This document shows positions 47,843 through 56,747 of a stretch of 64,000 nucleotides of DNA, piece by piece. The notes beneath the pieces are model-generated. The model was not told where the DNA came from. It was given only the letters and a program-made list of their open reading frames with translations, and ran no database searches. The stretch comes from Plasmopara viticola (taxonomy: Eukaryota; Oomycota; Peronosporomycetes; Peronosporales; Peronosporaceae). Positions within the stretch are counted from its first letter, which is position 1; each line of letters begins with the position of its first letter. The stretch lies in contig MBPM02000024.1 in NCBI GenBank assembly GCA_001695595.3, positions 434,001 to 498,000 on the forward strand, in the 5' to 3' direction. The position numbers and the translations under genes are program-made.

Positions 47843-48612
47843 TTAATTCATCACGGTACTTAGATTGACGACGGCGGTCGCATTCACACCAGTTGGGAGA
47901 GCTTGGTTTGCAGGGACTGACAAGATTCGGCGCATGACAAAGGTAATATTGACAGCAGCTCCAGCAGCGTTGTGTCGAAATATTCCACTCACAGTCAGAC
48001 TAATTGCTAGAATTGGACGGGTCGTACTGTCATAGAGAGCATGAAAACTCTGATGGCCAGGGGCACTAATTTTCAATAGCAACACATACTGGATCCCAGC
48101 ATAACCGCACAGCCATCTGGCAGCATCTGTCAGACTTGCCCAAGATTGAGATCTCCCAACCTCCACTGCCAGTGTCACCCAATCAGCAATGGTACGAGGT
48201 GTCGGTGGCGGTGTTTGGTCGGGCGTAAAACCCATCGGACCAAATGTCGCATCTGCTTCCTTGTTTGGGTTGACAGCTCTTCTCGCGGTCATCGAGCCAC
48301 CTTTTGCAACCTCGCGTCATTTCCTGCCGCACGGAGAAATTTGCTTTCAAATTTTCTGGCTGTGCTCTCATGCACTTTGGTTGGTAGATCGAAAATCACG
48401 AGACGCCCGTCATCAAGGGCAAGAAATCGAAGAGAAATTCGCAGTCCTTCACCGTATCCAACATATTGATTGAATGCTTCAATGGAGACTTTGTCAAATT
48501 TGACGTAAAGCTCGATTTCGTCGCCATCTTTATCGAAAAACTTCGCAACCACTTCAAGATTCAGCGCATCCATGACGCCGCGGATTTTATCGGCGGCTTT
48601 TGAAGACGTCAT
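47843..48612 (-). pseudogene. PD-(D/E)XK nuclease-like cargo gene, frameshifted
   Basis: Two overlapping minus-strand frames, 48612-48289 (107 aa) and 48292-47843 (149 aa), appear to be one gene of about 257 codons broken by a one-base shift near the CAAAAGG tract at 48300. The first half (M-T-S-S-K-A-A-D-K-I-R-G) is a compact alpha/beta-looking domain I do not recognise. The second half has N-K-E-A-D-A-T-F followed about 35 residues later by L-A-V-E-V-G-R-S-Q-S and then Y-V-L-L-L-K-I. This Asp, Glu-x-G-x-S, strand pattern is typical of Uma2-like PD-(D/E)XK endonuclease-fold proteins that are multicopy in fungi and oomycetes. Function here is unknown. The stop lies 30 bp inside the left arm. 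A programmed frameshift is an alternative to a mutation. Confidence 0.6.
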
Positions 48613-48721
48613 GCTTGCTGCGGCAATTGATCTTGGCCGTGTTATGTCGTATATTGCGCTGGAAGAACTATACGAATCTCCGTCGCATTTTTCTATCCGT
48701 TGTTTCTTTTTTTAAATGAGA

Positions 48722-48780
48722 AAGAGAACCAAGAGAACCTGTACGCTAAAGTTAAGCGCACAGGTTTTCTTGGTTCCCTT
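48722..48780. repeat. Hairpin inside the long-arm element
   Basis: Left arm 48722-48747 and right arm 48755-48780 are complementary at 23 of 26 positions around a 7-nt loop. It lies about 110 bp upstream of the cargo gene start, between the gene and the right arm, so it could affect that gene's expression or be part of the element's DNA structure. Confidence 0.8.
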
Positions 48781-49184
48781 ACAAGCTGCGACGGGATTGC
48801 GCTAGATTGACATCTACACGACCAAGTCAATAAACAAACATTAAAAATTAGAAACCATCCTTACTACGCTGGTTACTGAAATTTGTGTAAACATCTTTGA
48901 AAGAAATGACCCATCTTGAATATGCATATATGCAACTCGATTAACAAATTAAGTATCCCTTTGCAGTGACTGAGCGATTTCAAAGGCGCGAAATTCTTTG
49001 CAAGAAACCTATTCATCATCCTTGTCTTGCTCTCAACAAAAGCAGTATATACGTCTGCATCAAAGCACACGATGGCAATTGTTGCGGTCCAATCCGTTAA
49101 GCTTATTGACGGCTAAATTGCACACATTACAAACCACGCAGCCGAATCAGCTTGCAAGACCATGTCCTGTCTCGAAGTGTAAGC

Positions 49185-49703
49185 TCGTGATCTTACCGTT
49201 TGTAATATACTGAGCTACCCGTTTTGTAACTACATCGCTTTGAACGATCTTGGCATACGAATTTGATTGCATTGAAACGGAATTATTATGCGCTATCTAC
49301 TTCACAATAAAAAGTTGTTGTGTCACAATAAATGTGACGCAACGTGCATTGCATTGATGTGATACTACTTTTGCTGAGTTACGTCGGGATGCATCTCCAA
49401 CTTTTTTATTGTTCAACTTTTTCACTACCACCCCTGGTATCTAGTATAATTGTGTATAACCCGTACAAGAGGTGTCATAATGTCATTTGTATAGATTGAA
49501 GCTCTATTCCACTATTGATACCTCCTCAACGACATCATAATAACGTGAGTCACCAAAAGTGACACCACATTTAATGACAATTGACGAGAAATACTGAGGC
49601 TAGTGAAGGCAATGATGTGCTACATAGTACTAAGGGCAAATGGATTGCTGGTCGACCGAGTCCACAAGTCGAAGATCTCAGAAGGCTTTTTGGGTGGCGT
49701 CAC
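49185..49703 (-). repeat. Right inverted arm (uninterrupted)
   Basis: A full-length arm in inverted orientation to the split left arm. It shows the pre-insertion sequence: AACCCGTACAAGAGGTGTCA lies where the gypsy sits in the left copy. It contains a local palindrome around GTTGTGTCACAATAAATGTGAC that the left arm has partly lost. Confidence 0.9.
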
Positions 49704-49729
49704 AAGGCACGTAAATTTCGGGCGCTCAC

Positions 49730-52700
49730 TTATAACCAGTCCACATTGCGCGGACATCCGTCAATGTCGTCAAGGATGACCTCTTCGTGGTCAGAATATG
49801 CATGTGCAAGAATGGATGCAGTTCTTTCACTTCCATTGCTGACTGGACGATGCGAAGCAGTTAATGCGATTCGAGCCTTCCATTCGCGAAAACTAAAGCC
49901 ATTCCAGAGCACGGAATCATTTGAAAGCTCTGGTCGCGCGTATCCAACGAGGTCGGAAATTCTAGCGAGTGGCCAATCTAGTGCCTTAAGAAGGCGACGA
50001 ACACGCGTAATTGTGCCCACTATCTCCTCCACATTCGTCGATATTGAATTTAGAAGCATTTGTTGCTTGAACTCAAAATAGTAGCTGTCAAAAAAGCTGT
50101 GCATATTCATTAGGCACATGCCCATAAGCTCGCAATCCACGTTGGTCTTTGCTTCGTTAGGGTCGTAAACACTTGAAAGAGTGGTTGAATGTAAAATCCT
50201 TTCAAGCACTGCTTCGTATCTGTATCGGCACGTTGCTGCGCTCTGTACTTCCAGTGACGAGCTTCTACGTAAAGTATCAATGCTGGTGCGTTGAGATCGC
50301 AGGTCCTCTGCTTTTGTATGGTCCCCACTATCAGTGCAATCTACGATCCAAAAAGCAATGACTCGCATGGTAGACTGCTGCTCAGTAGAAGTGGCCAACC
50401 CATTTACGTAGCAGCGTGGGAATAGTAAAGCTGGTCCGAGAAAATGGTTAAAAAAGACAAGCTGCACCGCGTCTTGCTCCTTCGAATGGCTTGGATTGCA
50501 TCTGTTCCGCTGAATCAATTGAGCACATCCGCGACAGAGGATAACAATCTCGGCAGGAAGGGCATCGATCTGTGCTGCAAGGTTGTCAAGAAATAGTCCA
50601 ACTTTTGAGACAGTATCTTTCAAAAGACTGGCATCGTCAAGTAGGTTAAGTAATGTAGCAATCCACTTGGAACCAATAAGTCGACAAAAGCAAACAAGTG
50701 ATTTACTGGCCAAGCTTTCTTCCATCATAAAGTCGTGGCACTGAAAGGTACCGAGCAATCCTCGCATGCTTTCCGAGTATTCAAGAGCGATAAGTTGAAA
50801 CACCAATCGAGTTCCTTGCCGCTCACTCTCTAGCAAAGGCAGTAAACTCCGCAAGATAAAAGCCTGAACCAACCTTTCGGTCCCTTTCTTGCTGCTTTTG
50901 AGACTTTGACACGTCTCCAATACACACCGACTAACCAGCAAGTTTGGTTCGAGCAACACATTTGCAAGACTCATGAGTAACGTGGAGTATTCATAGTCGT
51001 TTTGAGCAACTTGTGCTTGAAAGCGTCGTTGCTGAAGCTCAACCTTTTGTTGCCATTTCTTGCGAGCTTTGCAACAACAGCAACAGAATCCCAGCGAGAA
51101 GCATGAAGCATTTGACAACACCAACCACCCTGCTAGCACTACCAACAGTGTCGAAACATACCGCTCTAGCTGTGAATTAAATACCGACACCAAACTCTCG
51201 CTGCCAGTTGATCCGCTCACGTTTATTTCCGAAAAGGTGACAGTAAATGTGCCCTGGGCTTGATGTGCATCATCGCTATCATTGACACGTTTCACCCATA
51301 GTGTAAATTGTTTGATGTGGATTTTGCCAAGAAAGACGCTGCGAAACGTGAGTCCTGATAATGCAGAGCCAAGTGCAGTTCTTGTCCCAGTCACTTCAAT
51401 GTGTGACGGATCATACAGTTGCGTTTCAATGTGAAACTGAAGCTTATCGCTTGGAGTGGCTTTTGTGCTGACATTCAAAGCGCTTCCATTCGTACTTCGA
51501 AAAAGCTTACATGGGCGTTCGAATGAACATTCACTCATGACATTGTCGTCGGTGATAGGAAAGCCCAACTCTAGCACGGACGTGTCGTCTTCTGTTTCAA
51601 GATTTACTTGATATGTATCGTCGAGACTTAAGCTGTCGGGATCATTGAATACTACAGGAGTCGGAATCGCGGAACTACCGGACAAGTTTGTCGTAAAGTC
51701 GAAAGGTGGGGATACAGTCAATGCGTCAGGTACATTCGCAACTCGAAGCTCAACTCGACGTGGTTCCAGACCATTGGAAAAGCGAGCTGTAGGTGAGTTT
51801 TCATACACATAAAGCGAGTTATTTGTCAGCGGCGTTGCACTCGATATGTGGTATTCAAAGTAGTCAGCATCGAAGATTTGCCCGACCAGAGAGCGTGGCT
51901 CAACATTGAAATAATCAAGCTGTGGAACATAGAAAACTCGACCGAACATGTCGCTAACAGTCGTATTAAAGACTGTTAAGATCTCGCCAATACATGCAAG
52001 AGATGAACCAAGTGCCTTGCTTGTCTCGGCTTTTTTGTATTGAAAGAGAGCTCCATGTTGTGGCAAAGTGGTGATATTCATCCGAATATCGGCGCTAAGA
52101 GTTGCTGCCAGCGGATCCAACAATCTGAGATCCAGTAATTGAAACGAATCTTCTTCAAGCTGAATAACACCAATTACATTGTCCCTTTGCCGCGTTCTTT
52201 CTTCGTCCTCGAGGATAAACTTTACCACTGCAACATTGGAAGAGACACTAAGGTCCCCGTCGGACAAGGTGTACCTAAGTTCATCAACTTTAATCGGTGC
52301 AATCAATTCGTCTTGGCTCCATCCATGATAAACATAGGTCAAATTTGTCGAATGAGTCGCATTCACAATCGTCGTACTATTTCGATAAATTCGAAAGGAC
52401 TCAAGCAAACTCAAATCGTGACTTGTGTTGTTCAGCACTGTTTCACACCTTGCGTTGCAGTCGAACAGTTTGCCAAATCGTGGCAATTGGACAATTCTCA
52501 GCAGTTGGTGACTCGTAGTATTGATCGATTCCTTTGTAAAAGTGAAACGGGGCACCAACGCGTCGCTTGAATCCGTATCCTTCGATTGCAACGATGCAAC
52601 AGGGGGAGATCCATCTACATCATCTCCTTTCAGGTCAAAAGAAACAGGAACTCCGATCTGGACATGTATTGTCAACTCTGACGCTCGGGGTCGTGGAGCA

Positions 52701-54493
52701 TCGTTTACAGCATCCACAAAAATATTGATTTTAGCCTCTACGCTCTTGTTCACAAGGCGGTTAGCCACGCTCTCAGCAATGCCAAAACTGACCGTCGCAT
52801 ACGGTTCGAGTCTTCGAGAGAACGCGACAGGGTTTGGCAGCGGAAGATTCTGATTATTCTGGTCAGACCGGGGCTGAAAAAAAACCCTGCGCTGGAATTC
52901 CAGTGGCAGTTCTCGAAAAGTATCGAGGTTGGTTGTCGTCAATGCCGTTTTGCTTGGAAACAGTAAAAGCTGCCCAAATTCTGGTAATCTACGCACCTCA
53001 AGGCGCAAGTCGTTGAATACTCCATGAAGCATCGTAATGTTCAGCAACACGAGCGAGTCTTCTGGAATCCGTACGGTTTCCACTAGAGATGGGAAGTTCC
53101 GGGACGGCAGTAGTTGTTGTCTTGATATGGAGGCTATCGCTTCTTCTGTTACTACACGACGATAGATGGCAAAGTGGAATAGATCAAAAGATGCACTCTC
53201 TGCACCTTGGTAGAGATTGGCTCGAGAAAAAGTTTCACTTCCATTGCTTCTATGATTCGTTGACATTGACGTTTGCTGACCAACAAGGGGACTCCTCGCG
53301 TTCTGTTGTATCGAGTTGACGAGATAATCGACAATCTGGTCACCGTATTGCTCTTTAAAACTCGATATCTTACTACGGAGGTAAGCTAGCGGTGTGTCCT
53401 CATTCAATGATGGAAAAGTAATTCCCAAAAAGTTAAGCGAGGCAGAACTATCACCGAAGATGCGCATCGCTGTAGGCAACCGTGGTCCACTTATCCTCGT
53501 TAGTTGCTGCTTGATCATTGAACGAAGTCGCTCGGTTGCGTTTAGGTTGCTAGTGTTTCCGAGAGGCTGGAGAATTCGCGTTGGAGCCAACTGTTTGCGG
53601 CGTGCTGGAAAGGTAACATTGCGAGGACTGTTGCCCAAGTACAACCGATACCGACCTTGTATTCGATTGTCAAGAAGTTGAGTATTGGGTGGATGCTGTT
53701 CGTCATGTACTACACAGTTGACGCGCTCCATTGTTGTAACATTTGTGTAGCTCATGTAAAAGTCGGTTTTCCAGAGACCTCTTGTACTTGACGGGTCCAG
53801 TGTGACAGTGATGTGTACAGGTGGCGTTTGTTCGATTGGCTCCGATAATGGAGGTAGCAGACACGCTGCCGAGCTGTCCACTGAAAAGAGTCGCTGTTCA
53901 TAACAAGCCTCTACTCCCACTTGTCCATTCTCTTCTCGGACAGGAAGAAAGTAGATAAACGTCAACACTTGGTGCTCATTGACATCCAAGCGAAAACCGG
54001 GATCCACGCAATTGTCGTATTCATTCGCAATCGAGAATAGGGTCATGCTTTGATTTGTGTCAGAATACCGTCGAATGACCATTTCGAACGTCACACCAGC
54101 TTCACGAGAAGTCTTGTTTCTTACAGCAGCCATCGTAAAGAAATCACGCGCTGAGACGGGGCTGATCGATGATAGTTGGGTATGCGTTGAATTACTGGGA
54201 TTTGCCAGGTGGACTCCAAGCTGATAAAATGAAGATTCGGTATTTAATGTTGTTACAAGAGCATTGTCTGGCTGAAGAGCATCAAAAGGACAAGCATCAT
54301 CGGGAACTTGGTTTCGTATGGCAACCCCGTTGCTGATTGCAGGATCGTCGAAAGTATAGAGACACATGGGCTGCCAAGCGGCTCGTTCGTCAAGGTAGTT
54401 AGTGATAGCAGAGTCTTGTGCATCCATAAGTGCGTGTCGACCGCAGCTAATAATGCATAATATCAATAGCAAAAGCACTCTAAGGAGTGCCAT
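49730..54493 (-). CDS. Large single-pass membrane protein with LamG-like and cadherin/CSPG-like repeats
   Basis: One uninterrupted frame of 1587 aa. A signal peptide (M-A-L-L-R-V-L-L-L-L-I-L-C) begins it. The first about 250 residues after it look like a concanavalin/laminin-G-type domain (C-L-Y-T-F-D-D, F-T-M-A-A-V). From about residue 470, repeats begin with acidic (P/E)-E-D-S-x-x-L-L motifs and contain L-P-x-(F/H)-G-x-L-x, the pattern of CSPG/FRAS1-type cadherin-like repeats; at least three copies are visible. Many N-x-S/T sites fit an extracellular location. A transmembrane helix lies at about 1110-1135 and is followed at once by C-C-C-C-C-K-A-R-K-K. The cytoplasmic tail (about 450 aa) is helical and unassigned. 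A surface adhesion or sensing role is inferred; no close family was recognised. Confidence 0.8.
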   Translation of the reverse strand: MALLRVLLLLILCIISCGRHALMDAQDSAITNYLDERAAWQPMCLYTFDDPAISNGVAIRNQVPDDACPFDALQPDNALVTTLNTESSFYQLGVHLANPSNSTHTQLSSISPVSARDFFTMAAVRNKTSREAGVTFEMVIRRYSDTNQSMTLFSIANEYDNCVDPGFRLDVNEHQVLTFIYFLPVREENGQVGVEACYEQRLFSVDSSAACLLPPLSEPIEQTPPVHITVTLDPSSTRGLWKTDFYMSYTNVTTMERVNCVVHDEQHPPNTQLLDNRIQGRYRLYLGNSPRNVTFPARRKQLAPTRILQPLGNTSNLNATERLRSMIKQQLTRISGPRLPTAMRIFGDSSASLNFLGITFPSLNEDTPLAYLRSKISSFKEQYGDQIVDYLVNSIQQNARSPLVGQQTSMSTNHRSNGSETFSRANLYQGAESASFDLFHFAIYRRVVTEEAIASISRQQLLPSRNFPSLVETVRIPEDSLVLLNITMLHGVFNDLRLEVRRLPEFGQLLLFPSKTALTTTNLDTFRELPLEFQRRVFFQPRSDQNNQNLPLPNPVAFSRRLEPYATVSFGIAESVANRLVNKSVEAKINIFVDAVNDAPRPRASELTIHVQIGVPVSFDLKGDDVDGSPPVASLQSKDTDSSDALVPRFTFTKESINTTSHQLLRIVQLPRFGKLFDCNARCETVLNNTSHDLSLLESFRIYRNSTTIVNATHSTNLTYVYHGWSQDELIAPIKVDELRYTLSDGDLSVSSNVAVVKFILEDEERTRQRDNVIGVIQLEEDSFQLLDLRLLDPLAATLSADIRMNITTLPQHGALFQYKKAETSKALGSSLACIGEILTVFNTTVSDMFGRVFYVPQLDYFNVEPRSLVGQIFDADYFEYHISSATPLTNNSLYVYENSPTARFSNGLEPRRVELRVANVPDALTVSPPFDFTTNLSGSSAIPTPVVFNDPDSLSLDDTYQVNLETEDDTSVLELGFPITDDNVMSECSFERPCKLFRSTNGSALNVSTKATPSDKLQFHIETQLYDPSHIEVTGTRTALGSALSGLTFRSVFLGKIHIKQFTLWVKRVNDSDDAHQAQGTFTVTFSEINVSGSTGSESLVSVFNSQLERYVSTLLVVLAGWLVLSNASCFSLGFCCCCCKARKKWQQKVELQQRRFQAQVAQNDYEYSTLLMSLANVLLEPNLLVSRCVLETCQSLKSSKKGTERLVQAFILRSLLPLLESERQGTRLVFQLIALEYSESMRGLLGTFQCHDFMMEESLASKSLVCFCRLIGSKWIATLLNLLDDASLLKDTVSKVGLFLDNLAAQIDALPAEIVILCRGCAQLIQRNRCNPSHSKEQDAVQLVFFNHFLGPALLFPRCYVNGLATSTEQQSTMRVIAFWIVDCTDSGDHTKAEDLRSQRTSIDTLRRSSSLEVQSAATCRYRYEAVLERILHSTTLSSVYDPNEAKTNVDCELMGMCLMNMHSFFDSYYFEFKQQMLLNSISTNVEEIVGTITRVRRLLKALDWPLARISDLVGYARPELSNDSVLWNGFSFREWKARIALTASHRPVSNGSERTASILAHAYSDHEEVILDDIDGCPRNVDWL

Positions 54494-55270
54494 TTTCGTC
54501 TCGACTGGTTCCGCCTATTTCTTATTTCACGATTCTTTGAATATTCGGAAAGTGATATAACGAAAGAGCAAAAAATGCTCGCATGATTAACATGACGCAA
54601 GTTCAAATTTGCTCAACCGGTTAGGCACTGCACAGGAATCTCAAACCTTAGCAGCATGTTTTCGATGAGGGTGAAAGTGCCTTACATTGCTACTATCATT
54701 TTTAGACCAAATTATAACGTCTATATGAGTCGTATTGTGATATTTGGAGTAAATGCTTTAAATGGCGAATTAATAAAAAATGCATTACTATTCTGATGCG
54801 CATGTGAGATGTTTGAATTTGGAATAGAACTACTGTGTTTGTAGGCCAGACACAAAAAAGACCCAAATGCAGGTGAAATTTATTCATTCCGGACGGTAAA
54901 GTATGACTGATACATATTTTCGGACTACAGAAGTGAGATAAAGATGGGGGAAATATGCTTCGCCTTGCAGTGGTCTTGACAACTACAAAATTATATCAAC
55001 GTCGAGTGATAGCAAGCATACGACGTGATCGAGTACGTGCCACCAATCAGGCCACGATGGCTTATCGTGTTCGCACTCCATTTTTGAAAGTGGACGATAT
55101 CCTGCAAGACTTCGTTTTGAGTTTTATCGGTGTCATTGCTTCTTTCACTCTAACAACAGATTTTAGTGGCGGTCAGCTCGTACAAACATACAAGTGTGGT
55201 GCGCTACTGCTTAAAATAATTCAAATTTAACAAGTTTTTCACGTCCTCAAAGCTTTGTTCTAGCAGTTCA
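54494..55270. other. Intergenic, no gene seen
   Basis: Upstream region of the large membrane protein gene. A plus-strand frame at 54955-55230 is short and lacks recognisable features. Confidence 0.5.
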
Positions 55271-55352
55271 GCAGCATACTCTCTAAACGCCTTATAAAGT
55301 AACTTTGGAGTGCAGCATACTCTCTAAACGCCTTATAAAGTAACTTTGGAGT
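55271..55352. repeat. Perfect 41-bp tandem duplication
   Basis: The 41-bp unit starting GCAGCATACTCTCTAAACGC occurs at 55271-55311 and again at 55312-55352 with no differences, so the duplication is probably recent. It lies about 50 bp past the stop codon of the secreted-protein gene on the minus strand, so it may fall in its 3' UTR. Confidence 0.95.
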
Positions 55353-55399
55353 GCTCGAGTGTTTGTGCGACAGATACAAATACAAAGTAGTTTGACCTC

Positions 55400-55834
55400 C
55401 TAGCGTTTCCTCTCAAATTCGTCAAGCCACACTGCTAGGCACCGTTTCTGCAATACCGTGTCTGTAGACTGGATGTCCTTTTCTTTCAAGTTTTGAGATT
55501 GTTGTGCCTCAAACGCTTCCAGCCACTTGGCCAGCTTGGATTTGCGTATCGCTTTTAGTGCTAAAGGCTTTTCAGAGAAGTCAGCCGCAGCAATCACAGC
55601 GTCGACATCTTCCACTCGCATTGTGCATGTAGCTTTAAACTCTTGAAGGCGTGACTGCACTGGCGAGGCTTTCGATTCCAACATGTCAGCCACACTGTCT
55701 TCTCGCTCAATGTCGTCTCGGTCGTTATCAAGCTGCGAGTCGCATGCGTCGGGAGTCTGCATCGTCGATTTAAACCTCGCGGAGCCTAGAAACGCTTGTA
55801 GTAGGCAGCACAGCGCGAGGCGCATCGTGCTCAT
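55400..55834 (-). CDS. Small predicted secreted protein (effector candidate)
   Basis: 144 aa from the ATG at 55834. The N-terminus M-S-T-M-R-L-A-L-C-C-L-L-Q-A-F-L-G-S-A-R looks like a signal peptide. The mature part is acidic (N-D-R-D-D-I-E-R-E-D) and then mostly helical and charged. A motif of the form W-L-x-x-F-E occurs twice (K-W-L-E-A-F-E and V-W-L-D-E-F-E), about 35 residues apart, so it may be a short internal repeat. There is no RXLR motif in the usual place, although the acidic stretch recalls the dEER region. Small secreted proteins of this kind are frequent effector candidates in oomycetes, but that role is inference. An upstream in-frame GTG would only add two residues. Confidence 0.6.
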   Translation of the reverse strand: MSTMRLALCCLLQAFLGSARFKSTMQTPDACDSQLDNDRDDIEREDSVADMLESKASPVQSRLQEFKATCTMRVEDVDAVIAAADFSEKPLALKAIRKSKLAKWLEAFEAQQSQNLKEKDIQSTDTVLQKRCLAVWLDEFERKR

Positions 55835-55979
55835 TGTCACGACCTTGTTCTCTTTCGACCGGATATTAAGAGATTGAAATTCGGGGTTTTAGGATCGGTT
55901 TTAAAGTGCACTTTCTCGTTCTGGGTGGCAATAGCCCTATAGAAACGTTGTGACACTCTTGACGTCGCAAAGCTTCTCC

Positions 55980-56501
55980 TCACTTAAGGCATAACCCCGG
56001 TGTCCATGCCCTGTACGCAACCAGCTTCTTCAGCTTGTCCTGGTTGTCAGCTATTTCATTCCGAATCTCCTCGTCATCCGCCATTTCTCTTTCGGGTTGA
56101 TCCACCATCTCATTCAAGTCATCGATGTCTGCCTCACTAAACTGGTGTTGAACATGTACAGAGTCGCTTGGAGAAGCCACGGGGTGAGACGAAACTGCGT
56201 GAAAAGTGTAGCGGAGTTGGCTAAGAGCCCGTCGCGTTGACTCGCCCACTTTAAGATGCCTCGCGAATGCGGTACCGGCTTCAATGACACTGGACGATAG
56301 GGATGTAAGACGTGATTTCCATTGCGACGCAGGCGACAAGGACCCTTTGTGTGGCGACAAAATTTGCCATTGCGAAGGCAACGGTTTGTCCAATTCACAC
56401 CAATCGTCAGCCAAGTCGGAGTCGTCCACGTCCGTGGCAAGGATCGACGAAGTTTCGTAGCACTCGTAAATGCCAAACCCTTGAAAGAGGGACGGTGACA
56501 T
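55980..56501 (-). CDS. Hypothetical protein, acidic and charged
   Basis: 173 aa from the ATG at 56501 (M-S-P-S-L-F-Q-G-F-G-I-Y-E). A longer frame upstream to 56555 has only a TTG start. No signal peptide or membrane segment. The first third is acidic (D-V-D-D-S-D-L-A-D-D-W). The middle contains a conserved-looking helical stretch (A-F-A-R-H-L-K-V-G-E-S-T-R-R-A-L). The C-terminal third is again acidic and probably coiled (E-R-E-M-A-D-D-E-E-I-R-N-E-I). I recognise no family. Its length, single ATG and lack of breaks favour a real gene. It lies head-to-tail with the secreted-protein gene, 145 bp apart on the same strand. Confidence 0.6.
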   Translation of the reverse strand: MSPSLFQGFGIYECYETSSILATDVDDSDLADDWCELDKPLPSQWQILSPHKGSLSPASQWKSRLTSLSSSVIEAGTAFARHLKVGESTRRALSQLRYTFHAVSSHPVASPSDSVHVQHQFSEADIDDLNEMVDQPEREMADDEEIRNEIADNQDKLKKLVAYRAWTPGLCLK

Positions 56502-56747
56502 GGTTCCTTTGCCTTGGCAAGATGAAAAGTGAGCGCTCGAGGGCTCTAATCTCAAACAGTAGTGTGTTTTTTCAAAGAGCCAGGGAGCGCAACGGTCGAA
56601 AGCAAATCAGCAGCGACAGTACCAGTAACGCATGACTTCCATCATTGAACTCAACCGGTGCAATGGTGACAGTTGGCTTTAATGATGCACTGCATCAGTG
56701 ATGGTGAGTATCTTATTAAAGAAGCCGGCTGGAATCCAATCCATAAT

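Larger units (their letters stand above)
41579..49703. mobile_element. Long-inverted-repeat element (about 2.35 kb) split by a gypsy insertion
   Basis: The sequence 41579-41808 plus 47579-47813 is the reverse complement of 49185-49703, with scattered substitutions and an internal gap of about 45 bp in the left arm. Between the arms (47814-49184) lies one minus-strand gene. Removing the gypsy element and one target-site copy gives a unit of about 2350 bp with arms of about 0.47 and 0.52 kb. Outer ends are approximate: both carry GTG(A/G)CG(T/C)CAC-like sequence, but no target-site duplication was found. Long arms with a cargo gene recall Mutator-like (Pack-MULE-type) elements, but no transposase is present, so the class is inferred only. 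An inverted segmental duplication is the alternative. Confidence 0.75.
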
